Shown here: positions 35,201-42,848 of the stretch, piece by piece
Layout: the number at the start of each line of letters is the position of its first letter
Numbering within the stretch: position 1 is the stretch's first letter
Source: Quisquiliibacterium transsilvanicum
GTDB taxonomy: Bacteria > Pseudomonadota > Gammaproteobacteria > Burkholderiales > Burkholderiaceae_E
Reading direction: 5' to 3'
Assembly: GCF_014202215.1 (NCBI RefSeq)
Contig: NZ_JACHGB010000003.1
Location: forward strand, 248,001-312,000
DNA: 64,000 bases
Notes under the pieces: model-generated
What the model was told of the DNA's origin: nothing
The model's input: the letters and a program-made list of their open reading frames with translations, nothing else
Database searches by the model: none
Position numbers and translations under genes: made by a program

Positions 35201-36111
35201 AGCGGCTCCAGCTTCAGCCCCTGCGCATCGAGCGCATCGACCGACAGCAGCGGCGCGCCGGCCGGGTCCTGCACGCGCAGGCCGGCGAGCTTCAGCACGC
35301 CGGTCACCGCGACCGCCGGGCCCTGCGCCTGGGGCTGGACGAACTCCACCTTCAGCTCGCCGGAGAGCACGCCGGCCACGGGCTTCACCGGCAGCCCCGC
35401 CGGCAGGTAGCCCACGTACTGCGCGAGGTCGACCGGCGCGATCTCCAGGTCGAGCGCGGACTCGTGAGTGGCGGAGAACGGCCGGCTGCGGCCGGTGAGG
35501 TCGAGCGCTGCGCCGTTGATCGTCGCGACCAGTTTCGGCACGACGTCGATCTGCTGGTGGATCTCGAGGCTGGAAACGAAGGGAATCTGGAGCGCGAAGC
35601 CGGTGACCTCGTGCGTGCGCGGCAGGACCTTGTCCTCGAACTCGATGCGCCCGTCCTCGATCACGATGTTGGCCAGCGCGAAGCGCGGCGGCTGCGGATC
35701 CGGGGGCTCGTCCGGCTCGGCGGACCACTTCTCGATCAGGTCGTCGATGTCGTAGTGCCCCTCGGTCTCGCGCGCGAGCCGCAGCTGCGGGCCGCTGATC
35801 GTCAGCCGCTCGACCACCGGAGCCCGCTCGATCACCGAGCGCCAGGCCAGGTCGGCATCGATCCGCCGCAGCGCGGCGAACTGCGGGTCCGTCGGCGCGC
35901 GCCCGCCGACCGACACGCCTTCGATGGCTGCCTTCAGCGTGAAGGGATTGAACTCCACCCGCTCGACGCGCACCGGGCGCTGGAGCTGCTCGGCCAGCAG
36001 CTTTTCGAGCTGGCTGCGGGCCAGCGGCGGCACCGCCAGGAAACCGAGCGCGGCGAACAGCGCCACGGCCCCGACCGTCCAGGCGAGCAGCTTCTTCCAG
36101 TGCCGAATCAT
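32296..36111 (-). CDS. Large AsmA-like DUF748 envelope protein
   Basis: The protein has 1,271 residues. A single N-terminal membrane anchor (LLAWTVGAVALFAALGFLA) is followed by long beta-rich repeats with the DUF748 pattern (VERVEFNPFTLKAAIEGVSV near residue 50; LSLSGGRLDFLDERFDPRPL; FSDNFIRPNYSASL type), ending in a segment resembling a short OmpA-like fold (LRVDLAGRADPQGD). Such AsmA/VPS13-like proteins span the periplasm and are linked to lipid transport or envelope maintenance. A Lys/Asp/Ala linker (SKDAAAPGSEAA repeated about three times) sits near residue 360. It starts 65 bases after the tldD stop and precedes aroG. Confidence 0.82.
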   Translation of the reverse strand: MIRHWKKLLAWTVGAVALFAALGFLAVPPLARSQLEKLLAEQLQRPVRVERVEFNPFTLKAAIEGVSVGGRAPTDPQFAALRRIDADLAWRSVIERAPVVERLTISGPQLRLARETEGHYDIDDLIEKWSAEPDEPPDPQPPRFALANIVIEDGRIEFEDKVLPRTHEVTGFALQIPFVSSLEIHQQIDVVPKLVATINGAALDLTGRSRPFSATHESALDLEIAPVDLAQYVGYLPAGLPVKPVAGVLSGELKVEFVQPQAQGPAVAVTGVLKLAGLRVQDPAGAPLLSVDALDAQGLKLEPLAGAYAIERLSIDGPTATVHRLRDQARFFDRVLAALEKRANAPKGATVATVAAKDEAAASKDAAAPGSEAAPSKDAAAPGSEAAASKDAAATAKAPRWSIAELSLSGGRLDFLDERFDPRPLALKAAGLSARVTGLGSDASAAVPYTLAFDLDTGERIETEGSLTLEPLVVEGKAAASSLSLKNWWWIAEPQLQANLLDGRLSAQSGYRFAAAGPRAGLTLGGLAAQLESLKLAQRWDRREFLRIDSLKLADTSLDLGARRVEIGSVVGDAGRLALSRDRKGVMNLERLLGPADEAPPRKAAATPAPTPASQEPGWTVGLGKLSMQRWNASLTDALAGRDGDLQLSQLSLAAQGFDTARKERGKVSLKTRVGKAGSLAVSGDLGLSPLGGRLRVDADRIGVLPAQPWFTEFVNVVVSSGALSAKGNLGFDVPAKGPVRATWRGDATLSDFAAVTKEANEDLLRWKSLRAATVDFVLEPLKVDVGELALSGFYSRIVLSPEGRLNLQNVLVSSADAARDDAQAVREAKGKAGPAGGAAAQAGDGTVKAWDEPVQAGDRNAKPAPIAVPSPPPSAPLPVRLGKITLEDGSVYFSDNFIRPNYSASLTELAGSVSTITPDTAGDVQLRGKVEKTGSLEIDGSLNPLAPTLFLDLKARARDIDLPPTTPYSVKYLGYGIEKGKLSATVHYKLEDRRLQAENNVVLDQLTFGEKVDSPTATKLPVLFAVALLKDRNGVIDVDMPVGGSLDDPQFSIGGLVVRMIFNLIGKVITAPFSMLAKLGGGSADLSQLAFAPGSARLDPGTVERLQTLAKALGDRPALRVDLAGRADPQGDREALMRQALQRLVKAEKARELVRGGDPAPALDEIVLSAEEYPRFLMQAYRLGDFEKPRNAIGLVKDQPVDEMERRLLEQVRLDEGALRALAGQRAQAARAWLVANGVGADRLFVVAPRLDRKGLDEKASGAAVDLSLK

Positions 36112-36176
36112 CCCTGCCCTCCTCGTTTGCGCCCGGCCCGGCGCCGCGTCACCGGCGACGGCACGGGTTCACCCGG

Positions 36177-37637
36177 TCAGGCGGTGCCGCCCACCGTGAG
36201 GCCTTCGATGCGCAGCGTGGGCTGCCCCACGCCCACCGGAACGCTTTGACCGTCCTTTCCGCAGACACCAACGCCGGAATCCAGCCGCATGTCGTTGCCG
36301 ATCATCGTGACCCGTGTGAGGGCGTCGGGACCGTTGCCGATGATCGTAGCGCCCTTGACCGGATACTGGATCCGCCCCTTCTCCACCCAGTAGGCCTCGG
36401 ACGCGGAGAACACGAACTTGCCGTTGGTGATGTCGACCTGGCCACCGCCGAAGTTCACCGCGTACAACCCACGGTCCAGGGACGCGACGATTTCGCGCGG
36501 ATCGCGGTCGCCGCCGAGCATGAAGGTGTTGGTCATCCGCGGCATCGGCAGGTGGGCGAAGGACTCGCGGCGGCCGTTGCCGGTGACCGGCACCTTCATG
36601 AGCCTGGCGTTCAGCGAGTCCTGCAGATAGCCCTTCAGGATGCCGTCCTCGATCAGCACGTTGCGCTGGGTGGCATTGCCCTCGTCGTCGACGTTGAGCG
36701 AGCCGCGGCGATCCGGGATCGTGCCGTCGTCGACCACCGTGACGCCCTTCGCCGCCACTCGCTGGCCCAGCCGGCCGGCGAAGGCCGACGAGCCCTTGCG
36801 GTTGAAGTCGCCCTCCAGCCCGTGGCCGATCGCCTCGTGCAGCAGCACGCCCGGCCAGCCGGGGCCGAGCACCACGGTCATCGTCCCGGCCGGCACGGGC
36901 CGCGACTCGAGGTTGACCAGCGCCGCATCGACCGCATCGCGCACGTAGCGCTCGATGATCTCGTCGTCGAAGTAGCTCAGGTCGAAGCGTCCGCCGCCGC
37001 CGCCATTGCCCTGCTCGCGGCGGCCGTCGGCCTCGGCGATCACGCTCACCGACAGGCGCACCAGCGGGCGCACGTCCGCGGCCAGCACGCCATCGGAACG
37101 CGCCACCAGCACCACGTCCCACTCGGCCGCCAGCCCGGCCATCACCTGCGCGATGCGCGGGTCGCGGCCGCGCGCCATGCGCTCGACCTTCTCGAGCAGC
37201 GCAACCTTCGCTTCGGCGTCCATCCGGGCGATCGGGTCGTCCGCCGGGTACAGCGAACGGCCCGCGCCCGGAGTCATCGTGCCTGCCACCCGGGTGCGCC
37301 CCGCCCCGGCGCGCGCGATGGTGCGGGTGGCACGCGCCGCCGACATCAGCGCACCGGCGTTGATCTCGTCCGAATAGGCGAACGCGGTCTTCTCGCCCGC
37401 CACGGCCCGCACGCCGACGCCCTGGTCGATCGAGAAACTGCCCGACTTGACGATGCCTTCCTCGAGGCTCCAGCCCTCGCTGCGCGTGTACTGGAAGTAG
37501 AGGTCGGCATAGTCGACCCGATGCTCGAAGACCTCGGCCAGCGCGCGCGAAAGGTCGCCCTCGTGCAGCCCGGCAGGCTCCAGCAGCAGGCGCCGGGCGA
37601 CTGCCAGGCGATCGATTCCGTTGTCGACGATGTTCAT
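36177..37637 (-). CDS. tldD: TldD metalloprotease
   Basis: TldD and TldE form a zinc protease that processes modified peptides and degrades unfolded proteins or antitoxins. The 486 residues include the catalytic HEAIGHGLEGD (HExxxH form) near residue 260, a C-terminal GSAMNTVL-like region with GVGVCGKDGQSVPVG, and the conserved start RLLLEPAGL. Length is normal. tldE is not in this window. It lies 92 bases downstream of the nitrilase gene on the same strand. Confidence 0.94.
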   Translation of the reverse strand: MNIVDNGIDRLAVARRLLLEPAGLHEGDLSRALAEVFEHRVDYADLYFQYTRSEGWSLEEGIVKSGSFSIDQGVGVRAVAGEKTAFAYSDEINAGALMSAARATRTIARAGAGRTRVAGTMTPGAGRSLYPADDPIARMDAEAKVALLEKVERMARGRDPRIAQVMAGLAAEWDVVLVARSDGVLAADVRPLVRLSVSVIAEADGRREQGNGGGGGRFDLSYFDDEIIERYVRDAVDAALVNLESRPVPAGTMTVVLGPGWPGVLLHEAIGHGLEGDFNRKGSSAFAGRLGQRVAAKGVTVVDDGTIPDRRGSLNVDDEGNATQRNVLIEDGILKGYLQDSLNARLMKVPVTGNGRRESFAHLPMPRMTNTFMLGGDRDPREIVASLDRGLYAVNFGGGQVDITNGKFVFSASEAYWVEKGRIQYPVKGATIIGNGPDALTRVTMIGNDMRLDSGVGVCGKDGQSVPVGVGQPTLRIEGLTVGGTA

Positions 37638-37729
37638 GTGCGCTCCGCTCGATGTTGATTGCCGGCCCGCGGGTCGCGCGGACCGGCCGTATCCGTCCAA
37701 TGATGCCCCAGACGCAAAGGCAGCGCCGG

Positions 37730-38566
37730 TCAGAGCAGCCGGTGCCGCAGCGCCGGCAGGCTGCGCCTGGCCTCGTCGATGCGCCGGCGATCGAGCAGCC
37801 CGGCCACCACGCCCTCGCCCTCGGCCTGCACCGCGAGCACCTCGCCCCAGGGGTCGACCAGCATCGAGTGCCCCCAGGTGCGCCGGCCGTTCTCGTGCAG
37901 CCCGCCCTGCGCGGGCGCGAGCACGTAGCACTGGTTCTCGATCGCCCGCGCGCGCAGCAGGATCTCCCAGTGGGCGCTGCCGGTGGTGTAGGTGAACGCG
38001 GACGGCACCACGATCAGGTCCACCGGCAGCAGGCGCCGGTAGAGCTCCGGGAAGCGCAGGTCGTAGCAGACGGACAGGCCGACGCGCCAGGGCCCGGCGT
38101 CGAAGACCACCGGCGTGCGGCCGGCCTCGATCGTCGCGGATTCGTCGAAGCGCTCGTCGCCGCGCGACAGGCCGAACAGGTGGATCTTGTCGTAGCGCGC
38201 CCGCCGCCGGCCGTCCGGGCCGTAGACCAGGCAGGCGTTGCGGACCCGCGATGGCCGCGCGCAGGCCAGCGGCACCGTGCCGCCCACCAGCCAGATGCCA
38301 TGCTCGGCCGCCTGGGCGGACAGGAAGGACTGCAGCGGTCCGTCGCCGTCCGGCTCGCGCAGCGCCACCTTGTCGGTGTCCTTGCGCCCGAGCAGGCAGA
38401 AGTACTCGGGCAGCACGACCATGCTCGCGCCGCCCGCGGCGGCCTGGGCGATCAGCCGGCCCGCGTGCTCGAGGTTCGCCTCCGGATCGGTGGACGACAC
38501 CATCTGGATCGCCGCCACCGGCAGGGACTGGAGGACCGCCGCGGCGGGTGCTTCGGGTGTCGTCAT
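37730..38566 (-). CDS. Carbon-nitrogen hydrolase, Nit/deaminated glutathione amidase type
   Basis: The 278-residue protein has the nitrilase-superfamily Glu-Lys-Cys triad: Glu in MVVLPEYF, Lys in RYDKIHLFGL, and Cys in GLSVCYDLRFPELYR. The sequence is closest to the Nit1/Nit2 branch, many of whose members hydrolyse deaminated glutathione or other omega-amides as metabolite repair. Substrate choice cannot be fixed from the sequence. It lies between tldD and yhdP with short gaps, an arrangement common in betaproteobacteria. Confidence 0.88.
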   Translation of the reverse strand: MTTPEAPAAAVLQSLPVAAIQMVSSTDPEANLEHAGRLIAQAAAGGASMVVLPEYFCLLGRKDTDKVALREPDGDGPLQSFLSAQAAEHGIWLVGGTVPLACARPSRVRNACLVYGPDGRRRARYDKIHLFGLSRGDERFDESATIEAGRTPVVFDAGPWRVGLSVCYDLRFPELYRRLLPVDLIVVPSAFTYTTGSAHWEILLRARAIENQCYVLAPAQGGLHENGRRTWGHSMLVDPWGEVLAVQAEGEGVVAGLLDRRRIDEARRSLPALRHRLL

Positions 38567-38600
38567 CGCTTGGGCTTCCTGTTTCCTGGGGAGTGCGGGA

Positions 38601-41600
38601 TCACGGGCCCGTGGCCGGAAGCGGCGCGGGCTCCACCCGCCGGCGCTTCTCGACGACCTTGGGGTCGGCCCAGGGGCCGGTGATCTCGTACTCGTAGCTG
38701 AAGATCTGCTGGATCGGCCCGCGCAGCGCCATCTGCGCCACGAAAGACCCGAGGCCGATCACCGGGTTGACCATCGCGCCGTAGGCCAGCGACGCAAGCC
38801 CCGCGTTGAGTTCGGGCCTCACCTCGACCTCCAGCGCCTGCGTTTCCTCCTCGAGGTCGGCGCTGCCGTGGATGTTCACGCGCGCCTGCACCCCGCGCAT
38901 GACCAGATCCTCGGTGCGGGCGACGCCGGCCGAGATCCCGACGCCGCCGCCGATTTCGTCGAAGGCGAAGCCCTCGGCGAAGACGTCTCGGAAGTCGAGC
39001 GCCAGCCGGCGCGGCAGCGACTGGAGGTTGAGCACGCCGATCAGCTTGGCGATGCCCGGATCTGTCTTGAGGAACTGACCCTTGCCGATCGCCAGCGCCA
39101 TCGTGCCGCCGAGTGTCGCATAGTCGAGTGCGAGCGGCGAACCGCTCCAGTGCAGGTCGCCGGCGATGCGCCCGGCCCCGCCGCGGACCGCGTCCTCGAT
39201 GCCGAACAGCGCCAGCAGACGACCCGAATCCTTGAGGTCGAGTTCGAAGTCGAGGCGGGTTGCGCGTCCCTTTCCGAACCCGACCGGCGCCCAGCCGCCG
39301 GTGGCGCTGAGAACCGCTGAGGGATGTTCGATTCTGAGCCGCTCGAGCTTCCAGGCGGGGCGCGCGGCGCCCGGGCTGTTGGTGGCGCGCAGCGACAGCG
39401 AGCCGAGCCGGCGGTCGAACAGCACGAACTCGTCGGCGACGATGTCCAGGGCGGGCAGTTCGGCCGGCGAGGCGTCGAGCAGCGACTCGACCTCGCTGGC
39501 CCTGGAACGCACGATCTCGAGCCGCGTGAGGCGGGCCGTCAGCATGCCCATGCGCTGACCGGCCGCGGCCGCGCGCCAGCTGAAGTAGCCCTGCGCCTCG
39601 CGGGCGCCGATGTTCGCGCGCCAGAAGTCGCCGGAGCGCGAAGCGCCGAGGGTGACGTCGTTGAACGTTCGTCCGGCGACCCTGACCCGGCCGGCAACCA
39701 CCGACACGGCTCCCGGCAGCAGCGCGAAGCCCTGCGCGAAGCCCTGGCGCGGCGCCTCGCCGGAGCTGCCGAGCCCGGCTGCGGCGAACACAGGACTCCA
39801 TGCGTCCAGGTCGACCTCCGGCGCCCGCAGGTGGACGGCCAGGCCGGAGGCGGGCAGCGCCGGCTCCGCGCCCAGCGCCAGCGCGCCGCGCCGCACCAGC
39901 AGCCGCTCGGTCGCCGGATCCCGCTCGCGCTCGAGCACCAACCGAAGGCTCTCGCCGAGTTCGGCATGGATCGTGTCGGCCGACGGCCGCGCCTGCGGGT
40001 CGACGGGCGGCTGCGGCCGCGTTTCGACGCGCAGCCGCATCGGCTCCCCGGCAGCCTTCCCCAGCGGCGCAGGCAGCGACGAAGCGATCCCCATCAGGTC
40101 GGACTCCATCGACACCGTGGCGGCACGCCGCGCCACGTCGACGACAACGCGGTAGCCGGTCTCGCCCGACAGCGCGCGGGTCAGCGGGGTGTCCGCGACC
40201 AGGCGCATCCCCGCGGCGCCGATCCGCCCTTCTCCGCGGATCGCGAAGCGCCCCGGCTCCGGAGTCTCGCCCGACACCCGCAGCGGCCCGCCCAGGAAGG
40301 TCGCCGACAGGTCGCGCAGCGCCAGGCCACGCTCGGTGAATTCGAGCGCCCCGGTCACGCCGGAGAACACCGGCAGCGTGTCGTCGAGGGCCAGCTCGTT
40401 GCCAAGGAACTGCACGCTGCCCGCGACCCGGGTGCCGTCGAGGTCCTCCAGCGGCAGGTCCAGCCGCAGCTTCAGGCGCGCGCGGCCGGTGGCGCCCACG
40501 TCCCGCGTGAAGTCGTCGATCCGCGTGGCCAGCGGGCTCTCGTTGACGAAACGGATCATCTCCGTGGCAGGACCCTCGCCCGCGCCCTCGACCACCAGCA
40601 GCGGCGTCCCGAAGTCCTGGATCACTGCCCGGGTCTCGGTCAGAGCGACGCCGAACACACGGCCCGAGCGCATGTCCACCCTCATTCCGTTGCGCTCGAA
40701 CAGCAACCGCCCCTCGAAATCCTCGATCGCCGGCCAGCCCGGCGCATAGCGCAGCGTGGCGCCCGCCAGCCGGGCCTCGACCGAGAACTCGCCGTCTGCG
40801 GGACGCTCGAACGGAAAGCGCTCGAGATCGCCCTTCAGGCGGAAGCGCACGTCGTCGGAACGGCCGCCGACCACTGCGGCGCCCACCCAGTCGCGAACCT
40901 CGGCGGGGATCTCCCGTGGCAGGTAGCGCACCGCCCGGTCGGCGCGCGCGCGGTCGAGCCGGCCCTCGATGTCGACCACGCCGGCGCCCTTGCCGCCGTT
41001 GCGCCAGCGCCCGCCGACCACGCCGGCGGCATCCCGGTTCTCGAAGCGCAGCGCGTCGACCCTCACCTCGATCGGCGGCAGCGCGGCGGCAGCGCCGGCA
41101 GCAGCGCCGGCAGCAGCGCCGGGAGCAGCGGGAGCAGCGGGAGCGCTGGCGGCGCCGGGAGCAACGGGAGCACCGGGTGCACCGCCAGCAACGGGTGCTT
41201 CCGAGCGCGCTTCGCCTTCAGCCGGCGCGGCGCCCACCGTCCATGAGGCCTGCCCCGAGACCGCGGCCAGCGCAATCTCGGGATCCTCGAAGATCCCCGG
41301 AAAGCCGAGCGTGGCGTCGGCCGCGCGAAGGCGCAACTCGCCGCCCGACTGCGTGATGCGCGCCTGCCCGGACAGGTTGGCGAACCAGGGCAGCGCCTCG
41401 TCCGGCGAGCCCGCACCCGGCGTGTAGCGCAGCGACAGCCCTTCGAAATCGACCGCAGAGGAGAACTTCAGTCCTGCGGCACGGTCCCATTCGCCACTGG
41501 CGGACGCCACTCGGCCAGACGCCGTGAGCGCCCTCAGACGCGCCAGCACGACGGGGTCGAGCGGCAGGCCGCGCGCAAAGGCCAGCGCATCCGCCGCCTC

Positions 41601-42680
41601 GAAGGGCGTCACCGCGAGACGCCCGGCCACCGGCGTGCCGGCGCGGTCCAGCCGCAGGCGCTGCTCCCCCATCGACGCGAAGGCGAGGCCCGCCGGGTCG
41701 ACGAGGCGCAGTTGCTGGATGGCCAGCTCATGGTCATCGCCCGCTGCGCGCGCGACCAGCTCCGCCTCCAGTGCCGCCAGCCGCAGCCTGCCCTCCGGCA
41801 GCAGCCATTCCAGGTCCTCGAGCGAAGTCTTCAGGTCGAGCCGGATCGCCCGGCCCGCGTCGAACTCCATCCATGCCTTGAGATCCCCGCGACCGCGGAC
41901 CATCGCGAGCGCACCCGCCGGCAGCAGGCGTGCCGCCGCAGCCGCGTCCGCCGACGACAGCTCGAGATAGGACTCGCCATGCCAGCGCCGCCAGTCGGCG
42001 ATCGCCCTGCCCGGAGCGCGGTAGATCTCGGCAGCGAAGCTGAGCCCCTCCCATGCGCCGGGACGCGCCGCCGCCGCCAGGCTCACCCGATGTCGACGGC
42101 CCACGCTGCCGATCGATGCATCGACGCCCTCCACGCGCTCGCGCGTCCCGAGCACCTGGTCGCGCCAGTCGATCGCTGCGCCTCGCACCGATATCCTGCG
42201 CTGCCCGGCGAGCAGCCCGAACGCACCGCCGTCGCCGGCGTCGTCCGGCGAGAGGTCGATCCCTGCGACGCGAAACCGTCCGGGAGCGATCCGTTCGATG
42301 CGGACCGAAGCCGAATCGAGTTCGAGCAGCGCGAGCCGAGGCGCGCGAGCGAACAGCGAGCGGGGCGAGATCAACGCGGTGACGCGGCCGGCTTCGAGGG
42401 CGGCGCTGCCGTCGTCGTGCTCGATCCGCAGGCGCTCAATCGTCAGGCGGGGCAGCAGCCCGTCGAAGCCGGTGTCGATGCGCCCGATCGACACCGGCCG
42501 CCCAGCGGCAGCGCTCAAGCGGGCTTCGATCGCCGGCCGCCAGCCGTCCAGCCGCGGCCAGAGGTAGTGCCGCAGGCCGAGATAGGCCATGCCGGCGACG
42601 AACAGCGCCAGCAGCAGCGTGTACAGGAGCATCCGCCGCAGCGGCGGAACACGGGAAGGGGCGCGAAACGATGAAGACAC
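38601..42680 (-). CDS. yhdP: YhdP family AsmA-like protein
   Basis: The protein has about 1,360 residues. One N-terminal membrane helix (MLLYTLLLALFVAGMAYLGL) leads into very long beta-strand repeats of the YhdP/DUF3971 type; VIGLGSFVAQMALRGPIQQI and YEYEITGPWADPKVVEK at the end are family hallmarks. In E. coli YhdP moves phospholipid to the outer membrane together with TamB and YdbH. An Ala/Pro/Gly-rich stretch of about 40 residues, near position 500, is a probable flexible insert. The start is uncertain: GTG 42680 gives positive residues before the helix, ATG 42632 starts directly at the helix. The promoter region is shared with divergent glnE. Confidence 0.87.
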   Translation of the reverse strand: MSSSFRAPSRVPPLRRMLLYTLLLALFVAGMAYLGLRHYLWPRLDGWRPAIEARLSAAAGRPVSIGRIDTGFDGLLPRLTIERLRIEHDDGSAALEAGRVTALISPRSLFARAPRLALLELDSASVRIERIAPGRFRVAGIDLSPDDAGDGGAFGLLAGQRRISVRGAAIDWRDQVLGTRERVEGVDASIGSVGRRHRVSLAAAARPGAWEGLSFAAEIYRAPGRAIADWRRWHGESYLELSSADAAAAARLLPAGALAMVRGRGDLKAWMEFDAGRAIRLDLKTSLEDLEWLLPEGRLRLAALEAELVARAAGDDHELAIQQLRLVDPAGLAFASMGEQRLRLDRAGTPVAGRLAVTPFEAADALAFARGLPLDPVVLARLRALTASGRVASASGEWDRAAGLKFSSAVDFEGLSLRYTPGAGSPDEALPWFANLSGQARITQSGGELRLRAADATLGFPGIFEDPEIALAAVSGQASWTVGAAPAEGEARSEAPVAGGAPGAPVAPGAASAPAAPAAPGAAAGAAAGAAAALPPIEVRVDALRFENRDAAGVVGGRWRNGGKGAGVVDIEGRLDRARADRAVRYLPREIPAEVRDWVGAAVVGGRSDDVRFRLKGDLERFPFERPADGEFSVEARLAGATLRYAPGWPAIEDFEGRLLFERNGMRVDMRSGRVFGVALTETRAVIQDFGTPLLVVEGAGEGPATEMIRFVNESPLATRIDDFTRDVGATGRARLKLRLDLPLEDLDGTRVAGSVQFLGNELALDDTLPVFSGVTGALEFTERGLALRDLSATFLGGPLRVSGETPEPGRFAIRGEGRIGAAGMRLVADTPLTRALSGETGYRVVVDVARRAATVSMESDLMGIASSLPAPLGKAAGEPMRLRVETRPQPPVDPQARPSADTIHAELGESLRLVLERERDPATERLLVRRGALALGAEPALPASGLAVHLRAPEVDLDAWSPVFAAAGLGSSGEAPRQGFAQGFALLPGAVSVVAGRVRVAGRTFNDVTLGASRSGDFWRANIGAREAQGYFSWRAAAAGQRMGMLTARLTRLEIVRSRASEVESLLDASPAELPALDIVADEFVLFDRRLGSLSLRATNSPGAARPAWKLERLRIEHPSAVLSATGGWAPVGFGKGRATRLDFELDLKDSGRLLALFGIEDAVRGGAGRIAGDLHWSGSPLALDYATLGGTMALAIGKGQFLKTDPGIAKLIGVLNLQSLPRRLALDFRDVFAEGFAFDEIGGGVGISAGVARTEDLVMRGVQARVNIHGSADLEEETQALEVEVRPELNAGLASLAYGAMVNPVIGLGSFVAQMALRGPIQQIFSYEYEITGPWADPKVVEKRRRVEPAPLPATGP

Positions 42681-42848
42681 GAACGCCGGGATCGGGAGGG
42701 ACCGCGCCGCAACGCGCGCCGCGGCGAGCGGCCCGGAAGTGGCCTGCCGTCCGTTAGGATACCCGTTTAGCCCTGGGCGCCCTCGCCCGCGGCCCCTCTG
42801 CACACCGACCCCAGGCCGCGCGGCGACGCCGCGCGCGAACAGGCCACG